Assembly: GCA_947646735.1 (NCBI GenBank)
Contig: CANTFK010000979.1
Location: 62,001 to 126,000, forward strand
Source of the DNA: Peronospora farinosa
Lineage: Eukaryota; Oomycota; Peronosporomycetes; Peronosporales; Peronosporaceae
Reading direction: 5' to 3'
Length of the DNA stretch: 64,000 nt
A program made the position numbers and the translations under genes. Positions 1 to 10,598 of this stretch are shown here, in pieces; positions within the stretch are counted from its first letter, which is position 1, and each line of letters opens with the position of its first letter. Below the pieces are notes generated by a model. The model had not been told where the DNA came from. It saw nothing but the letters and a program-made list of their open reading frames with translations, and did not search any database.

Positions 1-74
1 TTCGGAGGACCCCAGCAGATCGAGTCTGCACGCTTTCGGGCAGGACTTGGTCCCAGTCGTCGTCAACGTCGTCG

Positions 75-1388
75 TCAAGGGATGTCGGATTTCGAGCCGG
101 CACAGAAGAAGCGGGAAAGATTCGAAGGGAGATCCGCCGGTAGGTAAGCCTTGAGGCGCCCGACGTAGAACGTTGGGTGCAAACGCATAGATGTAGGTAT
201 GTCTAGCGTGTAAGCGTAACCATGCACCTTGACAGCCCGAAATTGGCCAATATATCTTGGCGCTAACTTGTTAGCGCCCAAAATTCGTCACTGAGGTGTT
301 CGGTAATTCACTTGTTGATAAAAATACTCTGTCACCTTCTCGAAATATGGACATATTCTTTCGACCTCTTCTGTCTGCATTTTCCTTTTGCTTATAGACT
401 ACCTCCTGTAATGCATCACGCACAAAACGCGTAATTCCTTGTCGTAATAGAAGAAATTCGGTTACTGCAGCCGAACTTACAGGCGACGTATTCTCTTTTG
501 GCGTAAAATTAGCAACGGGAGACGCGATGGAAAGCATCGCGTCAGGAGTCGATATGCCGTTGGCCACAAAATTACCAGCATTAGGTGCATCGGCAGCAAC
601 CTCATTCGCATCGTCAATCAGCAATAGTTGTGGCGCAATTCCATCAGTAGATACTCCCCCATCAAGCTTAGAGACTAGGTGCTCTGAAGCTGAGAGAGCA
701 AGTAGCTCCGGAACGCGAGGATGCCTCGCGTTGTGAGCGAAAAAGGGCGTCAATCCGGTCGACGCATGGACAGCATTGTTGATTGCAAACTCTGCAAGTG
801 GAAGGAGCGAACTCCATGACGAGAACGATGTTGCATCACTGCGCAGGACATCTTCGAGCACTCTGTTCACACGCTCCGTTTGCCCATCCGTCTCGGGATG
901 GGCCGCCGTAGACATAAGCAACCGCGTGCCTAATAGCTGGAATAACTCGGCCCAGAAAGCCGAAGTGAAGCGTGGATCACGGTCCAAAACAATAGATTCT
1001 GGCAAGCCGTGATGCTTAAAGATAAGATCAATGAAGATCTTCGCTGTCGTATCCGCCGTAATGTTGGCGGAGACCGGAGCAAAATGCACCATTTTGCTGA
1101 ATCGATCCACTAGAACCAATAAGCCCGTGCGTTTCTGTTCATCCGGTGGAAGACCAAAGATAAATCCATACTGACCGAACGCAAGGCTTTCGTAGCAATC
1201 AAAAGCGGACGCAACGGGGCTTGTGAAGACGGCGCGGGCTTCACATGCTGACAGGTTTCACAGGAGCGCACCCATTTCTGGATGTACTTATACATTTGCG
1301 GCCAAAAAAATACGCGAGAAATAGCCGCAAACGTCTTCTCGCGACCCAGGTGTCCGCCAGCTGGGCTGTCGTAAAATTCATTAATCAA
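75..1388 (-). pseudogene. Element A integrase (zinc-binding, DDE core, C-terminal part)
   Basis: The reading runs over three minus-strand segments (1388-1110, 1119-271, 281-75) that need frame changes to join. The first has an HHCC-type zinc-binding region, with GGHLG followed by CETCQHV. The second holds the DDE core: the first Asp in VDRFSKMVHFAP, the second in LDRDPRFTSAFW, and the Glu in ETDGQTERVNR, the classic gypsy form. The third has the integrase C-terminal pattern with LHPTFYVGRLK. The enzyme would insert element cDNA into the host chromosome. The frame breaks make this copy inactive. Confidence 0.85.
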
Positions 1389-1420
1389 AGACGTCCATCA
1401 TGTACGTCAGCAACGGACCG

Positions 1421-2329
1421 TCAAGCGCGAGACGCTCGAAGTTGTCGCGTGTTGGTTTCGTCAACTTCGCGAGTAATTTTTCGCTCGGTCCCTGAGATAC
1501 TGATGATTCCTGCATATAAGGAATCATTCGCGTAGGATTCAGCGATATGAGTTCGGATCGGCAGCAGAAGGGTCGAAATCATCGCATTAAGCCCCAGTTC
1601 AATACAACACGCACAGATATCTTCGTCGTCATCAACATACTCCGTTTGATGACCCATATCGCGCCGAGGATCGTAATCAGGACGACGAGAAAGCGCGTCA
1701 GCGAGAATTTTATTCTTGCCAGACTTGTAATGCACTACAAAATTATACTCGGCGAAAAATGACAACCACCTTTCCAAACGCTGAGACAAGTGAGGACTCT
1801 TGACGGCGGTACGCAATGATGCGTGATCTGTGTAGATAGAAAACATCTTTTCGCCGAGCAAATATACTCTAAACTTGATTAGAGCGTAAAGCATAGCCAA
1901 AAGTTCCTTGTCGTGTACCGGATAATTTTTCTCGGCAGTTTCATCTGTCGTGATTGAAAACTCACGACGCGCTCTCGACCTTCGTCATCAAATTGCACGA
2001 GGGCACATCCTATAGCGAAATTGCTCGCGTCACATACGACGTGGAATGGCTTAGAGTCATCCAGTAACATCAGCACCGGTGCCTCGGACAAGATCACCTT
2101 CACGAAGTCGAAGGCAGATTGATGTTCTGTCTTCCATAATCATACTGCATCTTTCTTGAGCAAAGTCGATAATGGCTGAATTAGCTCAGCATAGTTCTTC
2201 GTATACTTATGCAAGTAATTCGCAAGACCGAGCCATTGACGTAATTCAGTTTGGTTCCTGGGCGTTGGCCAGGAACAGATCGATGAGATCTTTTCAGTAT
2301 CAGCGCGGACACCTTCCTTGCTGTCGTAG
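1421..2329 (-). pseudogene. Element A RNase H and end of RT
   Basis: The segment 2103-1879 contains VVCDASNFAIGCALVQ, the first catalytic Asp block of the gypsy-type RNase H. The segment 1900-1421 contains IYTDHASLRT with the later catalytic Asp, then the linker into integrase. Both key acidic residues are kept, unlike in elements C and D. Frames change around 1890-1900 and again near 2105-2330, where the RT thumb region is decayed. The RT sequence stops at the solo LTR and resumes at 3711. Confidence 0.8.
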
Positions 2330-3710
2330 TGTGGTGAAGTGCTTTTCTAAATTGTGAAGAACCCAGGGGCCAGTTGGATTGAAGGGACAAGGGGCCGTGG
2401 ACTAGGGAGAAAGGACCACGCACCAGAGAGAAGGGACCGGAGATCAAGGGAACCTCGGAGTGAAGCGACCGCTGGATAAGAATGTGAAATACAAACAAAG
2501 GAGAGGTCATTACCAGGGTACTGTTTAACCGGTACCGAAGGGAGTCGACCATGGCCCTCGTCAGTAGACCGGTCCATCATCGGTCGACCCGGTCCACATC
2601 GGTAGACCTGGGTCCCTCGTCGGTCGACCCGGTCCCTCATCGGTCGACCCGGTCCCTCATCGGTCGACCCGGTCCCTCATTGGTCGACCCGGTCCCTCAT
2701 CGGTAGACCTGGGTCCCTCGTCGGTCGACCCGGTCACTCATCGTTCGACCCGGTCCCTGTTGGTAGACCTGGGTCCCTCATTGGTCGACCCGGTCCCTCA
2801 TCGTTCGACCCGGTCCCTCGTTGGTAGACCTGGTTCCCTCATTGGTCGACCTCGGCCCCTCGCTGGTAGACATGGGTCCCTCGGGGTTCAGCTACTCCGG
2901 ACCAACTAATACAAGGATCAGACCAGTCGACGCAAGGAATCAGAGCTTCAGGCAAGGATAGAGTAAAGGAGTCAAATGGATAGGACTATATTAAATACTA
3001 CTCAATTTGCGATCTACTTGGCAAGTCTTCGTCGCGCTGTAAAGGAACTCTATTCTGGCCACACGCCTGTTCCGGGGAAGGGATATATTTGCCCCCCCCC
3101 CGTTGAAGACAGGCGTGTGGTCAGACACAAGTGCGATCTACGTGGCACGACTCCGTCACCCAAGAAGAACTTGCTCTAAGCTACTCACTGTTCCGGGAAG
3201 GGATATATTTTGGCCCCCCGTCGAAGACAGTTGTGTAGCGAAGTTCAAGGGCGAATAGAGCTCCAGGATATATTTGGCCTGTGAGCTCGTTCGAGTAGCA
3301 ACACCCCCCAAGACCCGCTATCGGAAGCGGTCTCCCTCACCTCAAGGTCCGGGAGCAACGTAAAGGTCAGGTGGTTAATACCCCTGAAACAGAAGGAAAA
3401 GGCCAGGGACGACAAGCGCCCCTGAAGAATTTGGCTCTAAGTCCACTCTCGACAAGGTCGATCGAGTGGCCACCTACCGGCCCACCGAGTGAAGCATATC
3501 CACTCGAGGCCCCCCAGGTCTACCTCCCTCAAGGCAGACATCTACATCGTCACCAAGTCCTCCGAAGAGTGCAACCCGCCAGCCGACGGGTACACAAGGT
3601 GAGAGAAGGTCCATACGCGGCATCGGGGTACCCCCTCCGACAGTCGGCAGTCCGGCACAGTGAGTGGTTTGGATTCTCATCATACAATTTTGAGAACCCA
3701 CTCCACCACA
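2330..3710 (+). mobile_element. Solo LTR of element D inside element A RT
   Basis: The segment begins TGTGGTGAAGTG and ends CACTCCACCACA, so the termini are inverted repeats TGTGGTG/CACCACA. GTAG flanks it on both sides (2326-2329 and 3711-3714), a 4-bp target duplication. It aligns over its length with the LTRs at 9520-10598, 19569-20748 (reversed) and 34986-36167. It is the longest copy (1381 bp) because its internal minisatellite is expanded. No internal element sequence accompanies it, so it is a solo LTR left by LTR-LTR recombination. Orientation is by comparison with element D. Confidence 0.9.
2566..2890 (+). repeat. GTCGAC-rich minisatellite in the element D LTR
   Basis: About 14 imperfect units of roughly 20-25 bp carry the core GGTCGACCCGGTCCCTCAT, alternating with GGTAGACCTGGGTCCCTC. 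The same array is shorter in the other LTR copies (about 3 units at 9730-9780, 7-8 at 20400-20540 and 35190-35340). Array length explains most of the LTR length differences. Confidence 0.9.
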
Positions 3711-4565
3711 GTAGCAACCGAGTACTGGAATCTCGGGAGCGCAGAAGACACATTTCTTCAAATTCGCGTACAATTTATTTTCGCGCATAACTTGAAACAC
3801 CTGCTTCAAGTGTCGAAGGTGTACCTCCGTAGCGCTGAGCTACGAGAGAAGATCAAAAGCGCTGAGCTTTTTATCAACGCGGCTGTGAACAAAGATGTCG
3901 TCAAAGTAGCTCGGTGCAAAGTCGAGAAGCGGACGAAGTACTTGTGTCACCATCCGATTAAAGGTAGCTGGAGCGTTCTTACGACCTTGTGGCATGACTA
4001 ACCACTCTCAAAGTATCCCTCCTGGGGTGCTGAACGCAGTGAAAGGAATGTCGCTGTCCCTCATGAGGATCTGATAGAAACCGTCTGTCAGATCTATGGC
4101 GCTGTAGATCTCGCTCCCGGACATGGTATCCAATACCATGTCTTTTCGAGGGATGGGCGTTTGAGCCAGGATCGTGGCGTCCTTCAGCTTGTTGAAAGCG
4201 TGCACAGTGCGGCGAGATACTTCGCGGACATGGCCAGCCTTGCGGCGACCCTCTAAAAATTCATTAATAGCGATGACTTGATCACGCGGTAACGGCCACT
4301 GCCGTGTCACGCGATATTTCGATCCTGGCACGAGATCTATCTCGTGCCGCACACCACGATCCGCCAAAAGCTCAGCTGGAATGTTCTCCGGGAAAATATC
4401 TGCGTACTCAGGGGCGATATTGTATACAGGGTTGCCCGAAGCACGAAGAGCATCCCAAGACTGTGCCGTGAAGCGTTCTTCGCGCGCTGATTTAGGATTG
4501 GCGCTCTTTGGGCGAGCCTCCAGAGCTTCTTCACTGGCTGTTTCGGAGACTGAAACGATGCGCAC
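3711..4565 (-). pseudogene. Element A reverse transcriptase
   Basis: The N-terminal half (4565-4008) has AIDLTDGFYQILMRDSD, the gypsy RT palm block with the first catalytic Asp. Further on, near 3880-3910, the reading gives YFDDIFVHS, the RT active-site box in the FDD form. The segment 3809-3714 continues with NKLYANLKKCVFC, a conserved RT stretch, and is cut by the solo LTR. Frame breaks occur near 4005 and 3850. The enzyme would copy element RNA into DNA in virus-like particles. Confidence 0.85.
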
Positions 4566-4746
4566 TTGCTCGATGTCGCCGGCCTTGAGATCGTGAAAGA
4601 AATCTTTCCATTAAAGGTCTGGCAGAGATGTGATGTCTGCAGCAGTGCACGGTGGGCTCGCTACCTCGATGTAGCGGCCACGATGTGGAGATCTCTCCAT
4701 ATGTTCAAGCGCGCATACGGATTCCGTCACTACGGAATCAAATGCA

Positions 4747-5651
4747 TCAGCATGTTGACGTGAATTTCGTCGTCTCGGTGATCGACGTGCTCCTTTCTTG
4801 CGTTTCTCTTGCGTCTCGAGCCCCTGCTATATACTGGCACGTCGCTATCACATGAGGAGGATGCACCCCCTCTAGGCGTGGAAGCTCTGTCTCCACCACG
4901 TCGGTCTCAAGCGGATCCATAGTCCGTCCATTCTCGTCAATTAAAGGTGGGAGCTCGTCTTCGACCGCCTCACATGTTTGCGGGATCCCCTGCTCGACCG
5001 CCTCGATATTGATCGGGAGCCTCTGCTCGTCCGATGTGCTTGTACGCGGGAGACCCTGCTCGACCGCCTCGACATGGATCGGGAAACCCTGTTCGACCGA
5101 TGTCTGTGTGTGCGGGAACCGCTGTTCGACCGCCTCGTTGAGAATCGGGAACCCCTGTTCGACCGATGTCTGTGTGTGCGGGAACCGCTGTTCGACCGCT
5201 TCATTCTGTGGCTCCGTCAGTGTAACGGAACATACTGCGCACAGAGGGCCATAGCTCTCTCTCTGTTGACTACTAGTCGTGGCGAGTTCGTTCACGACCC
5301 TGACGTGAGGCCAATCGGATGAAGCGACCAACAAACGAGTAAACACTTCACTGACGTCATAACCGCTTCGTCGTTTGATGGACCGAGATAGCCAATCTAT
5401 TCTTGTCTGATACCGTGACAGCCACGGTATCCCAAGTATGCAATCAAATGCATAGTTCATCTCGTACACCAAAAATTCGTCGTTGCTCTGGAAACCGTCA
5501 AAATTGTACGGTAAACCACTGTTTTACGCGGGACGCCTTTTGGTTGTCCATCGGCAAGTTTGAAAACGATGTCACCTGGAACTTCTCGAACCGTGACAGT
5601 GGACGGGAGAAGGGAAAAAGGATGCACGAAGGAAGCTCCAGAATCCAACAA
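4747..5651 (-). pseudogene. Element A aspartic protease and linker with 17-residue repeats
   Basis: The upstream piece (5651-5457) has MLDSGASFVHPF, the Asp-Ser-Gly catalytic triad of a retroelement protease. The second piece (5472-4747) carries the ILGIPWL block that follows in gypsy proteases, then a linker with tandem repeats of the type EAVEQRFPHTQTSVEQGFP. The repeat DNA lies at about 4950-5215 in units near 51 bp. The pieces are in different frames. The protease would cut the Gag-Pol polyprotein. The repeats are an expansion in the spacer before RT. Confidence 0.75.
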
Positions 5652-5818
5652 CGCTCGAAGTGGTCACTTCACTCGAGCGACGATGAGACTGATAATAATC
5701 AGTCTCGAATCATCGATGGTGGTGTCTTTGAAGTGAGTATGAATCACTTTGGGGCTAGGAGCCCGAGCTGCCACCTGAGTACTCGGGGCTCCATTTCTGC
5801 CAGTAGTGAGCCCCACGC

Positions 5819-6857
5819 CTATTGGAACCGCTCGTTTTTTGGCGGGACCACCGACGACACAGCGTCTCCTCGTGATACAGCTGCGTTCATAGTCACCGGC
5901 GCAGGTGCACGACAGACAGCCGCACGATGGCCTGTTTTACCACAGCAAAAACACTTCATCGTGTTAGGATTGCGAATGTCGCGGCCTAATGATTTGCCGC
6001 GACCACGAGAGGACTCAATTGCATCAATTTCCATTGGCTCTGGGCCAGACGTCCGGGGATGTTGTGACGCTGCGTGCAGGTACGACGACGCGACAGTGTA
6101 ATCCTCACGAAGCGCGAGGGCAAATGCCTCCTCGAGGGACTTTGGCTCAGCACGTGTAAGGCAGTAACGCGTCATGCCCTCTTGCATACCAAAAATAAAG
6201 ACATGGACTTGTGAAGCCATGTCAATTGGCTGCGTGGTAATGCACGAAGCAAGATGACGTGTCCTCTGTACGTAGTCACGCATCGACATCTTGCCCTGTC
6301 GGAGTGAGAAGAAATCTGCACGCAAGCGAGATTCATCTTGAGGAGGCTCGAAAGCCAGTCGTAAGTCACGCTGGATATCGTCCAGCGTAGGAAACGCCGA
6401 CTCATCTACGACGAGCTTTCCGAGAGCCATTCCTTGGCTTGCCGGCAAGGCGAGACAACAGGAAATTGACCTTGGCCGTCGGAGCGTCAATTAATCTTGA
6501 CGCTATTTCAATATCCACCTCGCGAAACTAGCGATTGAGGGGGATACGATAAGGAACATCACCAGAGTATGTTGACGTCTCCATCTTGATAGCGTCATGG
6601 TGCGAAGTACGCGAGGGAGTCAATACTCGCCGATTCGCCTCGGCGAGCTCGTGCAACATAAAATCTTGAACGGCGGTACGTTGAGCATCGGGCGTCGCTG
6701 TGCTCAGCAGCGACGTAGCGATAGTTTCACCAGACACCGCCGCGAGGCGATGTAGTGCCTGCCACTCCACCGAGGTGAGATGCGGAAAATAAGAATGCTC
6801 CAGCGAGACCGCTAGAGCCAACAAATACTCTTTCATGTTCATCTCGAATCTGGTCAT
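5819..6857 (-). pseudogene. Element A Gag
   Basis: Two minus-strand pieces, 6857-6528 and 6490-5819, make up Gag. The second has a retrotransposon-gag core ([20 protein letters not shown]), then a CCHC zinc knuckle [14 protein letters not shown] near its C-terminus, which binds element RNA. The start at 6857 lies 26 bp inside the 5' LTR edge. The break between the pieces (6490-6528) is a frameshift or small indel. Confidence 0.8.
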
Positions 6858-6863
6858 TGGAAG

Positions 6864-6881
6864 GACTATGAAGTGCTACCA
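6864..6881 (-). promoter_or_regulatory. Candidate tRNA primer-binding site of element A
   Basis: Two bases beyond the LTR edge the minus strand reads TGGTAGCACTTCATAG. It begins with TGG as expected for pairing with a tRNA CCA end. The primer tRNA is not identified. Confidence 0.6.
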
Positions 6882-6883
6882 GC

Positions 6884-7190
6884 TGTAACGAGCTAAGGAC
6901 CCGTTACCGTCTTACACTAAAAGGGCGTTGAGGAAGCGCTCTTAATGAAATATGACTCTGTTTTATTTTTGTTTTAGTTTTTATTCACATTAAGTGCGAA
7001 TATGTTCCCTAGCTCATGGGAACTACTCAATATCAATTTATTATTGGCTAATTATTGGGTCTGGCACCCCAATAATAAACGAATAATAAAAATGACGCGC
7101 AGTATCCGCCAATAGGATACTGCTCTATGCCTACTTATGTAATAATGGATAATCCCTATAACTACTTATGTAATAGGTTGCCCCATTACA
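6884..7190 (-). mobile_element. 5' LTR of element A
   Basis: This is 307 bp with termini TGTAA and TTACA. It is about 95% identical by eye, in inverted orientation, to the LTR at 7886-8194. It sits directly upstream (minus strand) of a primer-binding site and Gag, so it is the 5' LTR. Confidence 0.9.
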
Positions 7191-7243
7191 GAAGCGCTTT
7201 CACTCGCCGTAGCTCGGACATCTGGAGCTTAGAAAGGCTTCTC

Positions 7244-7774
7244 TCATAACGGGCAATCCATGGACGAAATATTCTGGCATGCCTCGCCACACACCAAGTC
7301 GTCCCATTCCTGCTGGACCGGTTGCGATCTGCCCACGTTGCACGTTGGACATTCCTCAAGAATGTGGACGTAACAAAGGTGATACTCGTCACAAGTCATA
7401 CGACAAATGCGCCGGCGCAGGTCGCCAATAGCGTGTCTATCACGCGTTTCCTCGCGACCGTCTAACCAGGACGTGAAGGACGTTCCTTCACGTCGACTCG
7501 CGTTCCAGCGTCTGATGAAGGCACACCAAGACCTCTGCAACGCATCGTCGGTATATGCGTTTTTCGTCGCCTTGCCTCTCACTGTACGGTATCGCGTGAA
7601 AAGGTCCTTCATGACCTCCAGTGACTCGGGTTCGACAGCACCTTCAAGACCATACAAGCGCCACGGTTTCAAGTCCCCATCCATGACCTGCGGCGCCTGC
7701 TCTCTACGGATTGTCGCTTGGTGTTCCCAGTTCTGGTTGTCAGAGACATTGTTTCGTGGACGCCTAGGGTCCAT
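7244..7774 (-). CDS. Antisense ORF beside the 3' LTR of the A-type element, unknown function
   Basis: A 176-codon ORF runs opposite to the element it lies in and starts 112 bp from the LTR. I do not recognise a family. It is rich in Arg, Asp and Glu and has a Cys/His cluster near the C-terminus (CRMTCDEYHLCYVH, then ECPTC) that could bind zinc. After codon 165 a second frame (down to 7186) continues a plausible Arg-rich tail, so the true protein may have a frameshift. A candidate intron (7853-7776) ends one base before the ATG. The layout resembles the antisense ORF of element D, but I see no sequence similarity. Confidence 0.5.
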   Translation of the reverse strand: MDPRRPRNNVSDNQNWEHQATIRREQAPQVMDGDLKPWRLYGLEGAVEPESLEVMKDLFTRYRTVRGKATKNAYTDDALQRSWCAFIRRWNASRREGTSFTSWLDGREETRDRHAIGDLRRRICRMTCDEYHLCYVHILEECPTCNVGRSQPVQQEWDDLVCGEACQNISSMDCPL

Positions 7775-7775
7775 G

Positions 7776-7853
7776 CTGCTCAGTTACGTCTAACTGAGCA
7801 GGTTCTGAGTTACGCCGTTGGTCGAGAAGAAACTTTCTGCGATTCACACTTAC
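7776..7853 (-). other. Candidate intron just upstream of the antisense ORF
   Basis: On the minus strand a GTAAGT donor follows CCTCAAC, and an acceptor GAGCAG lies one base before the ATG at 7774. The length of 78 bp is normal for oomycetes. No transcript evidence is available. Confidence 0.4.
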
Positions 7854-7870
7854 GTTGAGGTAAGTGCCAC

Positions 7871-7885
7871 TAAAGAGGGGAGTGA
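7871..7885 (+). promoter_or_regulatory. Polypurine tract of the plus-oriented A-type element
   Basis: The sequence TAAAGAGGGGAGTGA directly abuts the LTR start TGTAATGGGG. This is the expected position and composition for the plus-strand DNA primer. Confidence 0.7.
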
Positions 7886-8194
7886 TGTAATGGGGCAACC
7901 TATTACATAAGTGATTATAGGGGATCAATACATAATTACATAAGTAGGCATAGGGCAGTATCCGATTAGCGGATACTACGCGTCATTTTTATTATTCGTT
8001 TATTATTGGGGTGCCAGACCCAATAATTAGCCAATAATAAATTGATATTGAGTGGTTCCCATGAGCTAGGGAACATATTCGCACTTACTGTGAATTAAAA
8101 CTAAAACAAAAATAAAACAGAGTCATATTTCATTAAGAGCGCTTCCTCAACGCCCTTTTAGTGTAAGACGGTAACGGGTCCTTAGCCCGTTACA
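7886..8194 (+). mobile_element. 3' LTR of the plus-oriented A-type element
   Basis: This is 309 bp with termini TGTAA/TTACA. It is the inverted partner of 6884-7190 and differs by scattered substitutions, so the two are separate insertions of the same family and not two ends of one element. Confidence 0.85.
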
Positions 8195-9519
8195 AGCTAA
8201 TACCTTTTTTTTCAAGCATCCCCTAATTAACCTCATAAGGCTTCAACGTCCGACTAGTGAAAGTGACCGACCAAAACACTCTATCATGCTCTTGCAGTAA
8301 CGCAGCCGACATCGCCCACTTGCTGGCGTACACCACAATTACGGGTGATCGATCCGGAGCAGAATGCTTTAATATTGGTGCTGTTCCTATTTTAGCCTTC
8401 AACAGACTGAATTCAATCATAGTCTTCTTTCAATGATTTCTTCCTTTGGTATCGTGACCGTCCCCAGTAATGAGTTCCTGATCAATTTTGTATTCATCTC
8501 CGGAGGGATCAATTTGTAGCCATCTCTGGAGGAATTGCGATCGCACTCTGGTCTGGCATCGGCTATAGACATCTGAATGTCACTAGTGCGGCGGATTTCA
8601 TGGGAATCAGCTTCCCGTAGCCATATAGCACAGATGCATACATTGCAAAGTCTTCAATGAACCGACTGTAATAATTCAGGCTCCCCGTATATGATTGCAT
8701 CGTTCGCAGCGTTTGAGGGTACGGAATATTCACAAGCGATCCCAAATCCTTGGGGTGAGCTTCCAATCCTGCAAACGAAATCTGATGACCCAGATAATCC
8801 ACTCTACGACGTCCCCAGAAACTCTCGGCCACAATGATCGACAAACTTCACTTATCGCACGCCTCCATCAATCGTTCCACCTTCTCATACAAGGAGGTCC
8901 ACAATGTGGCGGGTATCAATATATGAGCGCCGAACTAGCACTGAAGGTCTTAAATCAGTATTCGGTTCACCGTCGGTAAACACGTTAATCACGTTTGATG
9001 AGTCAGTAGTGATGGGATCAGAGCTGGTACCGATTTTCAGAAATCCATACATGAAATTGCCAATCAATCGTTGGTAAATCTGAGGAGCATTCTTTGAGCC
9101 AAAAGGCATACGTAACCATTCAAATAATCCAGACGGCGTAATAATTCAGAATTTGTTTTTGCCCGTTCCGTACCCAAGATCCATTCGCCATATCTAGGGA
9201 GCAATACCACATCGCCTTATCCATATCTTGCAGTAAATCACTGATCAGTGGCATAGGATACACCATCAATCGAATCTACTGGTTCACCCTACGATAATCG
9301 ATACATAATCGATTGTCTTCGCCATTGTTTTTAATAATTACTACAATTGGTGAGGCCCACGGCGATGTAGATGGCCGAATGATCTTGGCAGATAATAATC
9401 CCTTAATCAAATCAGCTAATTTCTCTCGAGCTTTTGGCGCCACAGGTCGCACTCTTTGTGCAATGGGGTTAGCTCCTCCAAAATCAATGTCACAAACTGC
9501 TACGTGCTGCGGGGGGTAG
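8195..9519 (-). mobile_element. Element C: decayed Ty3/gypsy RT/RNase H fragment
   Basis: Minus-strand fragments read, from 9500 down: NNGEDNRLCIDYR (RT block), MPFGSKNAPQIYQRLIG (RT palm), RRSYIDTRHIV (a mutated YIDD box), DYLGHQISFAGLEAHP, TMQSYTGSLNYYSRFIEDFA, and GTAPILKHSAPDR leading into VVYASKWAMSAALLQ. The last is a gypsy-type RNase H start in which the catalytic Asp is Tyr, as in element D. Element C is therefore a diverged relative of D. It is cut by element D at 9520 and by the A-type LTR at 8194. Confidence 0.8.
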
Positions 9520-10598
9520 AGTGATGAAGTGCTGTTTTTTCGATATGGATACCCCAGAATCCAGTTGGATTAGGAGTATAGACCGTGTGTCAGGGACAGG
9601 AGACCAGAGAGACAGGGGCCTCGAAGGGGAGCGACCGTTGGTGGAGAATAATCTGCAGGACCCACAGAAGAAAAATCAGTATCAGGGTACCGGCTAACCG
9701 GTACCGAAGAAAGTTGACCATGGTCCTTCATTGGTCTACCCGGTCCCTCGTCGGTCGACCTCGGCCCCTCGGGGTTCAGCCACTCCTGACCAGTTAATAC
9801 AAGGTCAGACCAGTCGAAGCAAGGAATCAGAGCTTCAGGCAAGGATAGAGTAAAGGAGTTAAATGGATAGGACTATATTAAATACTACTCAATTTGCGAT
9901 CTACTTGGCAAGTCTTCGTCGCGCTGTAAAGGAACTCTATTCTGGCCACACGCCTGTTCCGGGGAAGGGATATATTTGGCCCCCCCGTTGAAGACAGGCG
10001 TGTGGTCAGACACAAGAGCGATCTACGTGGCACGACTCCGTCACCCAAGAAGGACTTGTTCTAAGTTACTCACTGTTCCGGGAAGGGATATATTTTGGCC
10101 CCCCGTCGAAGACAGTTGCGTAGCGAAGTTCAAGGGCGAATAGAGCTCCAGGATATATTTGGACGGTGAGCTCGTTCGAGTAGCAACACCACCCAAGACC
10201 CGCTATCGGAAGCGGTCTCCCTCACCTCAAGGTCCGGGAGCAACGTAAAGGTCAGGTGGTTAATACCCCTGAAACAGAAGGAAAAGGTCAGGGACGACAA
10301 GCGCCCCTGAAGAATTTGGCTCTAAGTTCACTCTCGACAAGGTCGATCGAGTGGCCACCTACCGGCCCACCGAGTGAAGCATATCCACTCGAGCCCCCCC
10401 AGGTCTAACTCCCTCAAAGCAGACGTCCATATAAACTCACTAAGTCCTCCGAAGAGTGCAACCCGCCAGCCGACGGGTACACAAGGTGAGAAGAAGGTTC
10501 ATACGCGGCATCGGGGTACCCCCTCCGACAGTCGGCAGTCCGGCACAGTGAGTGGTTTGGGGTCTCATCATACAATTTTGAGAACCCACTCCATCACA
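9520..10598 (+). mobile_element. 5' LTR of outer element D
   Basis: It starts AGTGATGAAGTG (the consensus is TGTGGTGAAGTG) and ends CCATCACA. It is about 100 bp shorter than the 3' LTR through loss of minisatellite units. The mutated first base would block normal end processing. The Gag ATG follows at once. Confidence 0.9.

Larger units (their letters stand above)
1..7190 (-). mobile_element. Ty3/gypsy retrotransposon A, 3' end beyond the window, interrupted
   Basis: On the minus strand the order from right to left is LTR, primer-binding site, gag with a zinc knuckle, protease, RT, RNase H and integrase, which is the Ty3/gypsy order. The copy is broken by frameshifts and stops in every domain and is split inside RT by a solo LTR of element D at 2330-3710. 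Removing that LTR rejoins the RT reading. Its 3' LTR would lie left of base 1. Family rank is clear from domain order and motifs; the name of the family is not known to me. Confidence 0.9.
7191..7885 (+). mobile_element. 3' internal end of a second, plus-oriented A-type element
   Basis: This stretch lies between the two inverted LTRs and ends in a polypurine tract directly before the LTR at 7886. It is therefore the 3' internal end of a plus-strand copy, cut at 7190/7191 by the minus-strand element A. It contains no plus-strand pol sequence I can recognise, only the minus-strand ORF 7244-7774. Confidence 0.7.

Noticed and set aside
2566..2890. CRISPR-like array
   Set aside because: The units are tandem and imperfect with no unique spacers; it is an LTR minisatellite in a eukaryotic genome.
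5009..5322. Plus-strand Cys/Arg-rich repeat ORFs opposite the element A protease
   Set aside because: They are produced by the reverse strand of the 51-bp repeats in the protease linker.
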